Shown: piece after piece, positions 53,397 through 62,167 of the stretch | Layout of the letters: each line of letters starts with the position of its first letter | How positions within the stretch are numbered: the first letter of the stretch is position 1 | DNA from: Fen-1135 sp963705275 | GTDB taxonomy: Bacteria > Desulfobacterota > Syntrophia > Syntrophales > UBA2185 | DNA length: 64,000 nt | NCBI GenBank assembly: GCA_963705275.1 | Contig: OY970063.1 | Coordinates: forward strand, 2,604,001 to 2,668,000 | Direction: 5' to 3' | Program-made: the position numbers and the translations under genes | Notes under the pieces: generated by a model | The model's database searches: none | The model's input: the letters and a program-made list of their open reading frames with translations, nothing else | What the model was told of the DNA's origin: nothing

Positions 53397-54383
53397 TCAT
53401 ATGCACAATTCGACCACGTCACCGTCCTGAAGGACGTAGTCACGCTGCACCATCTGGCCGTCGCGAACCGCTTTGCCCCAGGCCCTGGCGTATTTCAATT
53501 TACTCACAAAGTCGTTGTGAACTTTGCCTGCCAGATCCGCCAGCGTGCTTCCCAAGGGGACGATGAACGGGGATTTCTTGTCTGGCTCCTTGCCGGGAGG
53601 CTTGGTGTATACACGGATAATTCCGGAGAGTTCATAAAGCTTATCGAGGAACACCAATACGTTCCGGCACGTGCGGGTAGAAATGCCGATGCAGGGCAAT
53701 TTGATGCCTGATAGTTCCAGGAAGATGTCCAGGGTTTCTTTGTCCTTTGGGTTGTCCATCTTGTTCACGGCGACGAGCATCTTCTTTATCCTGGGCGGCT
53801 TTCTTAAGTCCTCCGGGATTGTGCACGCCTCGGAGTAAATGCGAAATGAGTGGAGGATATGGAGTGTCTCCTCCAATTGTTCCATCGGGTCCGCGGTGAG
53901 GTCAAGCAGGATGACCACTATGTCCGCGCGGCGTACCAGATCGACCAACCCCGGCTCCGTATAGTCTTTTGTGAGGGGAGGGGTATCTATGAGCTGGAAC
54001 TGGATGTTGTCATACTGCGCCATCCCCGGCATCGGTTTTTGCGTTGTGTGGGGAAAGTCTGCGACCTCCGGGGAGGCATTCGTTATTAGTTTGACGAGGG
54101 AGGACTTGCCCGTGTTCGGAGGTCCGATGATTACGGTCTGGGCCGGCCCTTCCTTCTCAATGTCGTAAGCCGTCTTCTGTCTCGCAACGCCTTTCTTCTT
54201 CTGGGCTTGGTCTTTGAACTTTGAGATGCGTTCGCGCAGCATCGCCTTTAGCTTGTCCGTGCCCTTGTGTTTCGGCATAATGGCAAGCATCTCTTCCAAT
54301 GCCTCGATCTTGTCTTCCGGCGTCTGGGCTTGCCGGAATCTCTGTTCCGCCTCGAAGTACTGCGGCGGCAGATTGGCTGGCAT
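53397..54383 (-). CDS. DRG/Obg-related GTPase with C-terminal TGS domain
   Basis: 328 aa. After an N-terminal helical region (residues ~1-75) come G1 GPPNTGKSSLVKLI, G2 ADFPHTTQKP, G3 DTPP, and G4 NKMD (in AVNKMDNPKD). The TGS domain (~270-328) includes GSTLADLAGKVHNDFV and RDYVLQDGDVVELCI. It resembles the archaeal/eukaryotic DRG branch rather than ObgE or YchF. It probably acts on the ribosome or its translation factors, which fits its pairing with the release-factor gene. Confidence 0.82.
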   Translation of the reverse strand: MPANLPPQYFEAEQRFRQAQTPEDKIEALEEMLAIMPKHKGTDKLKAMLRERISKFKDQAQKKKGVARQKTAYDIEKEGPAQTVIIGPPNTGKSSLVKLITNASPEVADFPHTTQKPMPGMAQYDNIQFQLIDTPPLTKDYTEPGLVDLVRRADIVVILLDLTADPMEQLEETLHILHSFRIYSEACTIPEDLRKPPRIKKMLVAVNKMDNPKDKETLDIFLELSGIKLPCIGISTRTCRNVLVFLDKLYELSGIIRVYTKPPGKEPDKKSPFIVPLGSTLADLAGKVHNDFVSKLKYARAWGKAVRDGQMVQRDYVLQDGDVVELCI

Positions 54384-54573
54384 GAACGCTTGTCTCCTTC
54401 ACATCCGCTGCGACTGTGAACAAGTATTTTCGTACTCAACTGCTAAAGTCAAGTTGAATTTATGAAAAATCATGATATTCTAAAGGTGTTGTAACTGATA
54501 ACGGATTATATCTCAAGAGCTGTTAACGTGGAGAGGCATTCTCATGTTGCCTCCTCTGACGCGGGACTGATGA

Positions 54574-55581
54574 ATGTTTAGTGCACATCTGATCAATGAC
54601 CCCTTCGGCGACCCGGGGGTATATGTCGAATTCAAGCATAAGCGGAGAGCGCTCCTCTTCGACCTGGGGGACCTTCACAATCTCAGCCCGAGAAAGCTCC
54701 TCAAGATCAACCATATCTTCATTTCTCACACCCATATGGATCACTTTATAGGATTTGATTATCTGCTCCGGGTGTGTTTGGGCCGTGACTGTCATATCTC
54801 CATCTTCGGCCCCCCCGGCTTCCACCGTCAGATAGAAAACAAGATCAACGCCTACACCTGGAACCTTGTGGAAAACTACACCAACGATTTTGCTCTCCAC
54901 GTCACGGAAGTTCATCCGGAGCGCAAGTTGAAGAGAACCTACCACTGCCGGACGGCGTTCACGCCGGAGATCAATGATGCAAACGAGACGATGACAGGGA
55001 GCCTCGTAGAAGACAACTCCTTTGCCATCAGGGCTGAATTCCTCGATCATAAGATACCCTGCCTCGCATACACGTTTGAAGAGAAGAGCCGCGTCAACAT
55101 CAAGAAGAATGTGCTCCTCGAGATGGGCCTTCCCGTGGGTGCGTGGCTGATGGACCTGAAGGATAGGATTCTCCGCGGCGAACCGGACGATACACCCGTG
55201 CGCGTGTGGTGGAATGCGGGCAAGCAGGAAGGGGGAGAGAGGTTCATTCCTCTCGGTGAATTGAAAGAGACGATCGTGAAGATAACGCCGGGGCAGAAGG
55301 TGACATACATAACGGATGCCGTATACAATGAGGACAACGCCAGGAAGATCGTGGACCTCGCTTCCGGTTCCGACCTGATGTTCATCGAAGCGACATTCCG
55401 TGAAGAAGACGCGGACAAGGCTGCGGAGAAGCACCATCTGACGGCCTTTCAGGCGGGGACACTTGCGCGCAAGGCGGGAGCGAAGAGGATATCACTCTTC
55501 CATTTTTCACCGAAATACAAAGGGCAAGGGGAGCTTCTGGCAGAGGAGGCGATGGCTGCTTTTAACGGTGGGGAGTCGTAA
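54574..55581 (+). CDS. Metallo-beta-lactamase-fold hydrolase (RNase Z-like)
   Basis: 335 aa. The metal motif is ISHTHMDHFIGFD (HxHxDH), with further ligands in AEFLDHKIPC, TYITDAVY and the final SLFHFSPKYKG. This is the ribonuclease Z/arylsulfatase-like branch; a tRNA 3'-processing role is possible but the substrate loop (exosite) is not obvious. Divergent from the GTPase gene. The 304-codon minus frame over it is a shadow. Confidence 0.8.
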   Translation: MFSAHLINDPFGDPGVYVEFKHKRRALLFDLGDLHNLSPRKLLKINHIFISHTHMDHFIGFDYLLRVCLGRDCHISIFGPPGFHRQIENKINAYTWNLVENYTNDFALHVTEVHPERKLKRTYHCRTAFTPEINDANETMTGSLVEDNSFAIRAEFLDHKIPCLAYTFEEKSRVNIKKNVLLEMGLPVGAWLMDLKDRILRGEPDDTPVRVWWNAGKQEGGERFIPLGELKETIVKITPGQKVTYITDAVYNEDNARKIVDLASGSDLMFIEATFREEDADKAAEKHHLTAFQAGTLARKAGAKRISLFHFSPKYKGQGELLAEEAMAAFNGGES

Positions 55582-55948
55582 GGATATCTCCGACGGCACT
55601 TGAAGAATTAGGAATCGGATTTCTTGTTTAGTCCTTCCTATTATGCAGCATTCAGCAATTTTTATTGAGATCCAACCTTTCAATCCGAAATGATTACCAA
55701 GTACTTCTATGGAGATCATCAACACTCCTGGGACGATTACATCGAGGCATGACGCTTCGAAAAATTGAGGTGTACCGGTGGAGTCTGCCCGAAAAGCGCC
55801 TCAAACTTGTCCCCGCGGAGGCGGGAAATGCCTTTCCGACAGACAAGGCGCCCAAACATGAAGCTGTAGACTCAAAAAGGACCGCGGCCGCTTGAGCATT
55901 CCTCGCTCAAAAGGCATCGCCGTCCCTGATATTCGATGAAAAATACCC
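55582..55948. other. Intergenic region without recognised gene
   Basis: About 370 nt between the metallo-hydrolase and the rhodanese promoter. The composition becomes more GC-rich towards the right. A 76-codon frame at 55665-55895 lacks support. No terminator was recognised. Confidence 0.5.
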
Positions 55949-55977
55949 TTGACGCGACACAACTGCGATTTTATACT
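55949..55977 (+). promoter_or_regulatory. Sigma70 promoter of the rhodanese gene
   Basis: TTGACG (55949-55954), 17-nt spacer, TATACT (55972-55977). The start site near 55984 rules out translation from 55936 and supports the ATG at 56038. Confidence 0.75.
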
Positions 55978-56037
55978 CCGTATTGTCAAAAGCAAGTTCT
56001 GATCAATTCAATTCAATTTCGAACGGAAGGAGGAGTC

Positions 56038-57321
56038 ATGATATTCTCTCTGAAAGGCATTCACGGCGAAGGGCTGCGTCTGGGGACGGCATTGGTTGCC
56101 GCCGCTCTCTTTGTGGCGAGCCTGCTGGTTGTTCCCATCGAAGCAGCACGGGCACAGAGTCTCGACCTGCCCATCATTGTCTCCACGGCTCAGGCTCAGG
56201 CGCTGATCGCGCGTGGTGCCAAGGTTCTCGATCTGCGCTCAAGCAAGGACTACGCCGCAGGTCATATCCCGGGCGCCATCAGCTTCCCGTGGCGGGCAAC
56301 GAACGTGGCTGAGGTGAACGGCATCCGCAACGAATTCGCGAGCGACCAGGTGATCGAAAGCGCGATCGCCGGCGCTGGCCTCACCTACGAGGACACTCTG
56401 CTCGTCTACGAGACGACGGCACTGCCGGGTCGGGCCTACGCGGTACTCGAATATGCCGGGTTCGGCGGGCGCATCCACGTACTCGACGGCGGCATCAAGG
56501 CGTGGAATGGCGAACTCAGCAAGTCACCGGTGAGTGTGACCCCCAGCAGCTTCCGCATGACCCGGAAGAGCGACCCGCGGGTCGACATGGCCTATGTCGC
56601 CTCGAAGATCGGCGCGAGCGACGCGACGATCCTCGACGGCCGAGCAGAGTCTGCCTATGCCGATGGCCACATTCCGACAGCACGGAACCTGCCGCAATCC
56701 GCCCTGATGACCGCGCAAGGCAGGCTCAAACCTATCGACGAGGTTGTGCGCCTGTTCCAACTCGCCGGCATCGACGGCACCAAGCAGGTCGTCTGCTCCT
56801 GCGGCAGTGGCGTCTACGGGGCGAACGAATTCCTGGCGATGCGCAATCTCGGCTACAAGAACATCGTCTTCTACGATCCCAGCTGGGACGAGTGGAGCCG
56901 CGAGCCGAACGCGAAGCAGGAGATCACACTGGCGAATTACACCTTCGGGGTTGCCTTCAGCGGGACGGGCAAGGCGAGCCCGCGCTTCGTCGATCGAAAG
57001 GAGTTGCAGGCGGCGATCGACGACAACCGCAAGACCGTGGTCATCCTCGACGTCCGCTCTCCGGCGGACTACGACTGGGGCCACATCCCGACGTCGGTCA
57101 ACGTCTTCTGGAACGATACCGTCGACGCCAACCGCAGTTTGCTGGCGGCGGAGAAGTTGCGCGCCATCTATGCGAAGGCGGGCCTGTCGCCAAGCAAGCG
57201 CGTCATCATCTACGCGCGTGGCGGCTTCCAGTTGACGCACACGTACACGGTTCTGAGCATGCTGGGGTACCGGAATGTCGATTTCTTCAGCGGGAAGTTC
57301 GAGGGCTGGCGAGCCAAGTAG
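56038..57321 (+). CDS. Secreted triple-rhodanese sulfurtransferase
   Basis: 427 aa with AAGGAGG upstream of ATG 56038. A signal peptide (to about AARAQ, residue ~41) is followed by three rhodanese domains at ~48-165, ~178-300 and ~315-427. Only the middle domain has an active-site cysteine loop (VVCSCGSGVYGANE); the first reads VYETTALPG and the third IYARGGFQ. It would transfer sulfur (thiosulfate or a thiol acceptor) in the periplasm. Base composition and codon use are much richer in G+C than in surrounding genes, and a transposase remnant follows, so transfer is likely. Confidence 0.88.
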   Translation: MIFSLKGIHGEGLRLGTALVAAALFVASLLVVPIEAARAQSLDLPIIVSTAQAQALIARGAKVLDLRSSKDYAAGHIPGAISFPWRATNVAEVNGIRNEFASDQVIESAIAGAGLTYEDTLLVYETTALPGRAYAVLEYAGFGGRIHVLDGGIKAWNGELSKSPVSVTPSSFRMTRKSDPRVDMAYVASKIGASDATILDGRAESAYADGHIPTARNLPQSALMTAQGRLKPIDEVVRLFQLAGIDGTKQVVCSCGSGVYGANEFLAMRNLGYKNIVFYDPSWDEWSREPNAKQEITLANYTFGVAFSGTGKASPRFVDRKELQAAIDDNRKTVVILDVRSPADYDWGHIPTSVNVFWNDTVDANRSLLAAEKLRAIYAKAGLSPSKRVIIYARGGFQLTHTYTVLSMLGYRNVDFFSGKFEGWRAK

Positions 57322-57352
57322 CGAACAGTCCCGGGCCTAGTCGTCGATGGCG

Positions 57353-57519
57353 TCAATCGCCCATCGGCCCCCCGCACTTCGGACATTCGAGAGGATCGAC
57401 TTCATAGACCTTCTGGATCAGGCGCGCCCAGGCTGCTTTGGCGCGATCGGCAACCTCCGGCTCAGTCTGGTCCTGCGCCGTGGGCGGGTGCGCGTCCTCA
57501 AACCGGGTGGAGAAATTAG
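57353..57519 (-). mobile_element. C-terminal remnant of a transposase
   Basis: The minus strand reads RFEDAHPPTAQ ... AWARLIQKVYEVDPLECPKCGG and stops after PMGD at 57353. The WARLI(Q/K)K(V/I)YEVDPL-CPKCGG block is a recurrent C-terminus of bacterial transposases (IS91-like and related, from memory). No start or catalytic part is present: an upstream stop in frame lies near 57520. The sequence that usually follows CGGPM (RIIAFI-like) is also missing. Confidence 0.6.
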
Positions 57520-57747
57520 GGCATTACGATTTCAAGAAATCGGGAAAGATACTGTACACACAAATTTAATTGCCTGTCCTCGTGCCGGTAACTTCCAATG
57601 TCACTCCCTTTCTATCGGTAATCCTCCCTCGGTAATCCTCCCTTCCGTTGATGGTCGACCACTGAAACTGTGTAGGTGAAATATCGATCGTTATTTAGTC
57701 GTGAGTAGGGCTGAAGAAGGCCTATTAGAATCACTACGTGTCGGAGC

Positions 57748-58251
57748 TCAGATCTTTTTTATCTGAAAGCCTTCGAGCTTTATGGCCACCGATCGCTGAA
57801 GGAGCTCTATCGATATGACGAAGAGTTCTTTGCTGAAGTCAGTGCTGACAACTACTCCTTCAATGCCGGTGAAGGGTCCGTCGATAATCAGGGCTGGTTC
57901 ACCAACCTTCGGGTACTGAATTTGCTGAACTTCTACTTTTGACTGGATTATCCGCTGAATGGCTTCTATTTTGGCATCGGGAACCGGTATCGGTTCACCC
58001 CCTTTCGGGTTTCCAAGCATCCGCACGACGCCGAAGGTCTTAAGAACGTTCAACCGCGTTTCGCTATCGAGAGAGAAAAGTTCCACGAAGAGGTAACCTG
58101 GGAACATAGGGATTTGTATTTTCTTCCGCCTGTCCTTCCGTGTGCTCCAAATCTCTATCTTGGGGAGAAAGGCATGGACGGATTTCAGGACAAGGCCTGC
58201 ATGTACCCGGTCTTCGTGCCGGCTTCGTGTATGAACTGCATACCAGGGCAT
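57748..58251 (-). CDS. NusG-family transcription antiterminator (RfaH/UpxY-like paralogue)
   Basis: 167 aa. NGN domain with WYAVHTRSRHEDRV, PMFPGYLFVEL and GVVRMLG; KOW motif VGEPALIIDGPFTGIEGVVV at the end. Specialised NusG paralogues of this kind usually lead exopolysaccharide or secondary-metabolite operons and bind RNA polymerase at a leader element. Here the next DNA downstream is the transposase remnant and a convergent gene, so its operon seems to be lost or displaced. Confidence 0.88.
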   Translation of the reverse strand: MPWYAVHTRSRHEDRVHAGLVLKSVHAFLPKIEIWSTRKDRRKKIQIPMFPGYLFVELFSLDSETRLNVLKTFGVVRMLGNPKGGEPIPVPDAKIEAIQRIIQSKVEVQQIQYPKVGEPALIIDGPFTGIEGVVVSTDFSKELFVISIELLQRSVAIKLEGFQIKKI

Positions 58252-58345
58252 AATGGATTCCTTGATTGATAACTGATTCCGTTATATCCTTCTTTCAGGG
58301 TTTTTTCATCTACAATAATCACGCAATTTTTTCAATGGTGAAATC

Positions 58346-59932
58346 ATGCGGAAACTGAGGATCGCAGGTATTGCCCTTTCCCTTGGCGAGGGTGAAGAGG
58401 TGTTGAAACAGAGAGTCGCATCCGTTCTCAGTATTCCGGATGAACTTGTTTCATCGCTTACCGTAGTCAGAAGATCCATAGATGCAAGGAGGAGGAAACC
58501 GCCTCGCTTCATCTATTCTGTGGAGTGCACAGTGCCGGATGGCGTCCATTTGACCTCTCGGAACGGTGTAAAAATTGAGGCGCTCGCGGAGGACAAAAGG
58601 CTGGTTATGAGACCGGCAAGGATAAAGACGTCGAGGAGGCCAGTCGTTGTCGGATGCGGGCCGGCGGGTATCTTCGCGGCCCTGACGCTGGCCGAGAGGG
58701 GGATTCCTGCGCTTCTTCTCGATAGGGGAAAAAGCGTAGCGGAGCGCGTCGTTGACGTCCAGGCCTTCTGGGAGAGGGGGATTCTGAATACGGGAAGCCA
58801 TGTCCATTTCGGGGAGGGCGGAGCAGGCACATTTTCTGACGGGAAGCTCACGAGTCGTCTTAGGAGCCCGCTGACGGATTGGATCAAGGCACGGCTTGTA
58901 GATGCAGGGGCTCCGTCTGAGATCTTGACAGATGCAAAACCTCACGTAGGGACGGACAGGTTGCGGGATGTAGTGATCAACCTCAGAAGGAGGCTTATAG
59001 AACTGGGATGTGAGGTTCGTTTCGAAGCGAAGGTCACTGATTTCTTGTTCCAGGGCGGGAAGGTGGCGGGCGTCGTTGCCAGGGACAATGAAGAAATAAG
59101 GACGGATCACCTGATCCTCGCTTCCGGACAGAGCGCGGAAGACACGTACGTGAGACTCCATCAACTGGGCGTGCATATGGAGCCGAAGCCCTTTGCCATC
59201 GGGTTCCGCGTGGAACATCCTCAGGAATTAATCGATGCGATCCAGTACGGAAAGTGGCGCGGACACCCGGACCTGCCGCCTGCGGACTATATTCTCACGG
59301 CGAGGCTTCCTCACATGAAGCGGTCTGTCTACACGTTCTGCATGTGTCCCGGCGGATCGGTTATCGGATGCAGTTCGGGGGAAAAGACAATTGTCACAAA
59401 CGGCATGAGCAGCTACCGGAGGGGAAGTCCGTATGCGAACAGCGCCGTCGTAGTCGCCGTTCACTGCGATGATTTTCAGGATGCCGCCCGCCATCCCCTC
59501 TGCGGCCTCGTTTTCCGGAGGCGCTGGGAAGAGAAGGCCTTTGTCCTTGGCGGGGAAAATTATCTCGCTCCTGCGCAGGGGTTGGTGGATTTTATGAAAG
59601 ACTCTGAAGGGACTCTCGTCAGGAAGACGAGTTTTTCCCCCGGAGTGAAACCGGCGCTGCTTCGCGATGCCCTCCCTCCTTTTGCAGTTGAGGCGTTGAA
59701 ACAGGGGATCGCTGAGTTCGACAGAAAAATGCGGGGATTCATCACTGAGGAAGCGACGCTGATCGGAGTCGAGACGAGGACGTCGTCACCAGTCAGGATA
59801 TTGAGGGGCCCCGACGGCCAGAGCGTCAACGTTGCAGGGCTCTATCCCTGCGGCGAGGGCGCCGGTTATGCAGGCGGGATCATCAGTTCCGCACTGGACG
59901 GGATCAGGGCCGCAGAGAGGATCGCTTCCTGA
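58346..59932 (+). CDS. FAD-dependent oxidoreductase (COG2509-like)
   Basis: 528 aa. Residues 1-~85 form a small N-terminal domain; the FAD motif VVVGCGPAGIFAALTLAERG follows at ~98, then GEGGAGTFSDGKL, ILASGQSAEDTY, TFCMCPGGSV, and the FAD-closing CGEGAGYAGGIISSALDG. The family is described as uncharacterised FAD-dependent dehydrogenases. It is divergent from the NusG-like gene. Substrate unknown. Confidence 0.87.
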   Translation: MRKLRIAGIALSLGEGEEVLKQRVASVLSIPDELVSSLTVVRRSIDARRRKPPRFIYSVECTVPDGVHLTSRNGVKIEALAEDKRLVMRPARIKTSRRPVVVGCGPAGIFAALTLAERGIPALLLDRGKSVAERVVDVQAFWERGILNTGSHVHFGEGGAGTFSDGKLTSRLRSPLTDWIKARLVDAGAPSEILTDAKPHVGTDRLRDVVINLRRRLIELGCEVRFEAKVTDFLFQGGKVAGVVARDNEEIRTDHLILASGQSAEDTYVRLHQLGVHMEPKPFAIGFRVEHPQELIDAIQYGKWRGHPDLPPADYILTARLPHMKRSVYTFCMCPGGSVIGCSSGEKTIVTNGMSSYRRGSPYANSAVVVAVHCDDFQDAARHPLCGLVFRRRWEEKAFVLGGENYLAPAQGLVDFMKDSEGTLVRKTSFSPGVKPALLRDALPPFAVEALKQGIAEFDRKMRGFITEEATLIGVETRTSSPVRILRGPDGQSVNVAGLYPCGEGAGYAGGIISSALDGIRAAERIAS

Positions 59933-60157
59933 AAAAGGCCGTCCTCAACAGGATATTTGCATTCATATAAATCGTGTGATAATTATCCGGCCCCTGTGTG
60001 TCTTCTCATTAATAAATTGTCATATCGACCGAAGGGAGATATCTTTAGTTCCCTCTCTTCGTTCGGGACGTTGATTTCTCACTGCGTTTCGAAATGATAA
60101 TTATGAAAAGAATTTACAAGAAACGATACTAGGAATAATTAGTGAGGAAAACGGATT

Positions 60158-60889
60158 ATGAAAAAGACAAAGACTCTCTTCGCAGTTATTGCCATGCTGA
60201 CCGTTGCCTTATCGATCGTCCATGAGGCGGCGGCACAGGATAAGAAATTCGTGAGTCCCACGATAGGGGTGGAATTTGTATTGATTCCCGGAGGGACGTT
60301 CATGATGGGAGACGCAGTCCAGCACCAGGCTGTCATCAGCAAGCCCTATTACCTGCAGACGACTGAGGTGACCCAGGGGCAATGGAAGAAGGTTATGGGC
60401 AGCAACCCTTCAATGTTCAAGGCATGCGGTGATAACTGTCCGGTGGAAAACATTTCCTGGGTCGATGTCCAGGAATTTATCAGGCGCCTCAACCAGAAGG
60501 AAGTGACAAAAAAATATCGCCTTCCTACGGAGGCGGAGTGGGAGTTTGCCTGCCGTGATGAATCCGCAGCAAAAGGCGAACTCGGAGATTACGCCTGGTA
60601 CGATGCCAACTCAGATAGGAAGACGCATCCTGTTGCCGGGAAAAAGCCGAATGCCTGGGGTCTTTACGACATGCAGGGCAATGTTCTGGAATGGTGCCAG
60701 GACTGGCAAGATGATTATCCTAAGGGCAAGGTGACAGACCCGAAAGGCCCGTCATCCGGGCAGCACAAGGTCTTGCGGGGCGGTGCATGGCTCGGAAACC
60801 CAACGACCCTGCAGTGCACGTTTCGCAGCCAGGACTATGCGGTCGTGCAGTCCAATGACATAGGGTTTCGCCTGGTCAAAGAACCCTGA
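60158..60889 (+). CDS. Secreted SUMF1/FGE-sulfatase-domain protein
   Basis: 243 aa. Signal peptide (to AAAQ, residue ~26), then a formylglycine-generating-enzyme fold: IPGGTFMMGD, EVTQGQWKKVMG, LPTEAEWEFACR, GNVLEWCQDWQDDY and LRGGAWLGN. Of the two catalytic cysteines of true FGE only the second position seems to hold Cys (LQCTFRSQ), so it may not oxidise sulfatase cysteines. A structural, binding or other enzymatic role is possible. Overlaps the convergent MFS gene. Confidence 0.85.
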   Translation: MKKTKTLFAVIAMLTVALSIVHEAAAQDKKFVSPTIGVEFVLIPGGTFMMGDAVQHQAVISKPYYLQTTEVTQGQWKKVMGSNPSMFKACGDNCPVENISWVDVQEFIRRLNQKEVTKKYRLPTEAEWEFACRDESAAKGELGDYAWYDANSDRKTHPVAGKKPNAWGLYDMQGNVLEWCQDWQDDYPKGKVTDPKGPSSGQHKVLRGGAWLGNPTTLQCTFRSQDYAVVQSNDIGFRLVKEP

Positions 60890-62093
60890 CCCCTGAACCC
60901 TCGCCCCTGCTCCCTCGCACGCGGTGAATATTGGCAAGTGCGAGAAGGACGAATATGAGCATGACGAGCGCCATGGCGCTGTAAGGAGAAACCTCACGCG
61001 ACTGCAGGAAGCCGACGGCCAGGCTGCTCAGGGCGGAACAGCCGAGCTGGAAAAATCCGATCAATGCGGCCGCCGTTCCTGCCTTTTCAACGTAACAACC
61101 CAGCGCCTCTTTTGTGGCTATGGGAAAAATTATACCGAAACCTACTGTAAACAAAAAGGTCATTCCCAAAACCGTTCCCACCGTGACCATCTCCCTTGGC
61201 ATGCAGAACATCCCCAGGGCTCCCGCAAGCAGGAACGCCTCTCCCGCATGGAATACCCGCCGGGACGGGCGTTTACGGACTATGTAGCCCGCGCCAAGGT
61301 TGCCGATGATAAAGCCGGTCGCCGCGATCAACGTGATCAGGCCATAGGAAGAGGGCTTGAGGTGAAAGCCACTGATAAAGATGAAGGGCGACGCGGTGTA
61401 GTAAGCCCCCAAGCCTCCGAAGCAAGCAGAGAGAAGGAGGACATATCCCATGTAAATCCGGTTTCCGACTAAGTCCCTGTAGGTCTTGAAGATGGAAATA
61501 ACCGGGATACGGCGGGTGGGAGGGGAGGGCAGGGTCTCACCAAGGAGAGAGAAATTCAGCAGCCAGACCATTGCGTTAAATATCAGGAGTGACCAGAAAG
61601 TCCACTGCCATCTTGAATGTTCAGTAATAATGCCGCCGAGGAAGGGGGCCACTGCCGGGGTTATCGACATGGCCGCCCCCAGCCAGCCCATGAGTATCAC
61701 CGTGCGATCCTCGGAAGATGCGTCCTGGATCATCGCCTTGCCTACAACGGGGGCGACGCCCGCGCCAAATGCCTGGAGGGTCCTTCCCGCCAGGAGCATG
61801 GTGACGTCTGTAGCCATGGCACAGAGCGCCGTTCCCGCAGCATACACTTCCAAACCGCGAAGGATCATAAAACGCCTTCCCAGGGCGTCCGAGAACGGGC
61901 CGGAGAAGAGATTGAAAAAGGCAAATCCGGCAAAGTACGTGGTGAGGGTCAGGGACATCAAGGCGGGAGAGATGTTGAGGTCGGAGCCGATACCCGGTAT
62001 CGCCGGCAGGTAGAGACTTACGCCCAATTGCCCTACGGAAATGGAGGCGGCTATGAGAAAGACGAAGGAGCCGTTGCTTCTGGACGGAGACAT
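60876..62093 (-). CDS. MFS exporter, Bcr/CflA drug-resistance type
   Basis: 405 aa with about 12 membrane helices. Motif A is GPFSDALGRRFMI, motif C-like GWLGAAMSITPAVAPFLGG, and the N-terminus LGVSLYLPAIPGIGSDL is that of Bcr/CflA exporters. It should expel a small molecule with protons. It is third in a minus-strand series after a FeeM-like and a ThiF-like gene, so it may export their product. Confidence 0.87.
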   Translation of the reverse strand: MSPSRSNGSFVFLIAASISVGQLGVSLYLPAIPGIGSDLNISPALMSLTLTTYFAGFAFFNLFSGPFSDALGRRFMILRGLEVYAAGTALCAMATDVTMLLAGRTLQAFGAGVAPVVGKAMIQDASSEDRTVILMGWLGAAMSITPAVAPFLGGIITEHSRWQWTFWSLLIFNAMVWLLNFSLLGETLPSPPTRRIPVISIFKTYRDLVGNRIYMGYVLLLSACFGGLGAYYTASPFIFISGFHLKPSSYGLITLIAATGFIIGNLGAGYIVRKRPSRRVFHAGEAFLLAGALGMFCMPREMVTVGTVLGMTFLFTVGFGIIFPIATKEALGCYVEKAGTAAALIGFFQLGCSALSSLAVGFLQSREVSPYSAMALVMLIFVLLALANIHRVRGSRGEGSGVRVL

Positions 62094-62167
62094 ATTCTAT
62101 GGAGACCTCTTGATCGATAACGAGCGTTGCCTGATCTCATATATTGCCAGCCTGCTATGACCGCGGC

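Noticed and set aside
54523..55437. 304-codon minus-strand open frame
   Set aside because: It lies antisense over the metallo-hydrolase gene, whose HTHMDH and other motifs are convincing; the antisense product has no recognisable features.
56502..57407. 301-codon plus-strand frame, and a 238-codon minus-strand frame at 56524-57240
   Set aside because: High G+C makes long chance frames. The Arg/Gln-rich, low-complexity products overlap a clear rhodanese gene.
58451..59218. 255-codon minus-strand frame
   Set aside because: Antisense shadow of the FAD oxidoreductase gene.
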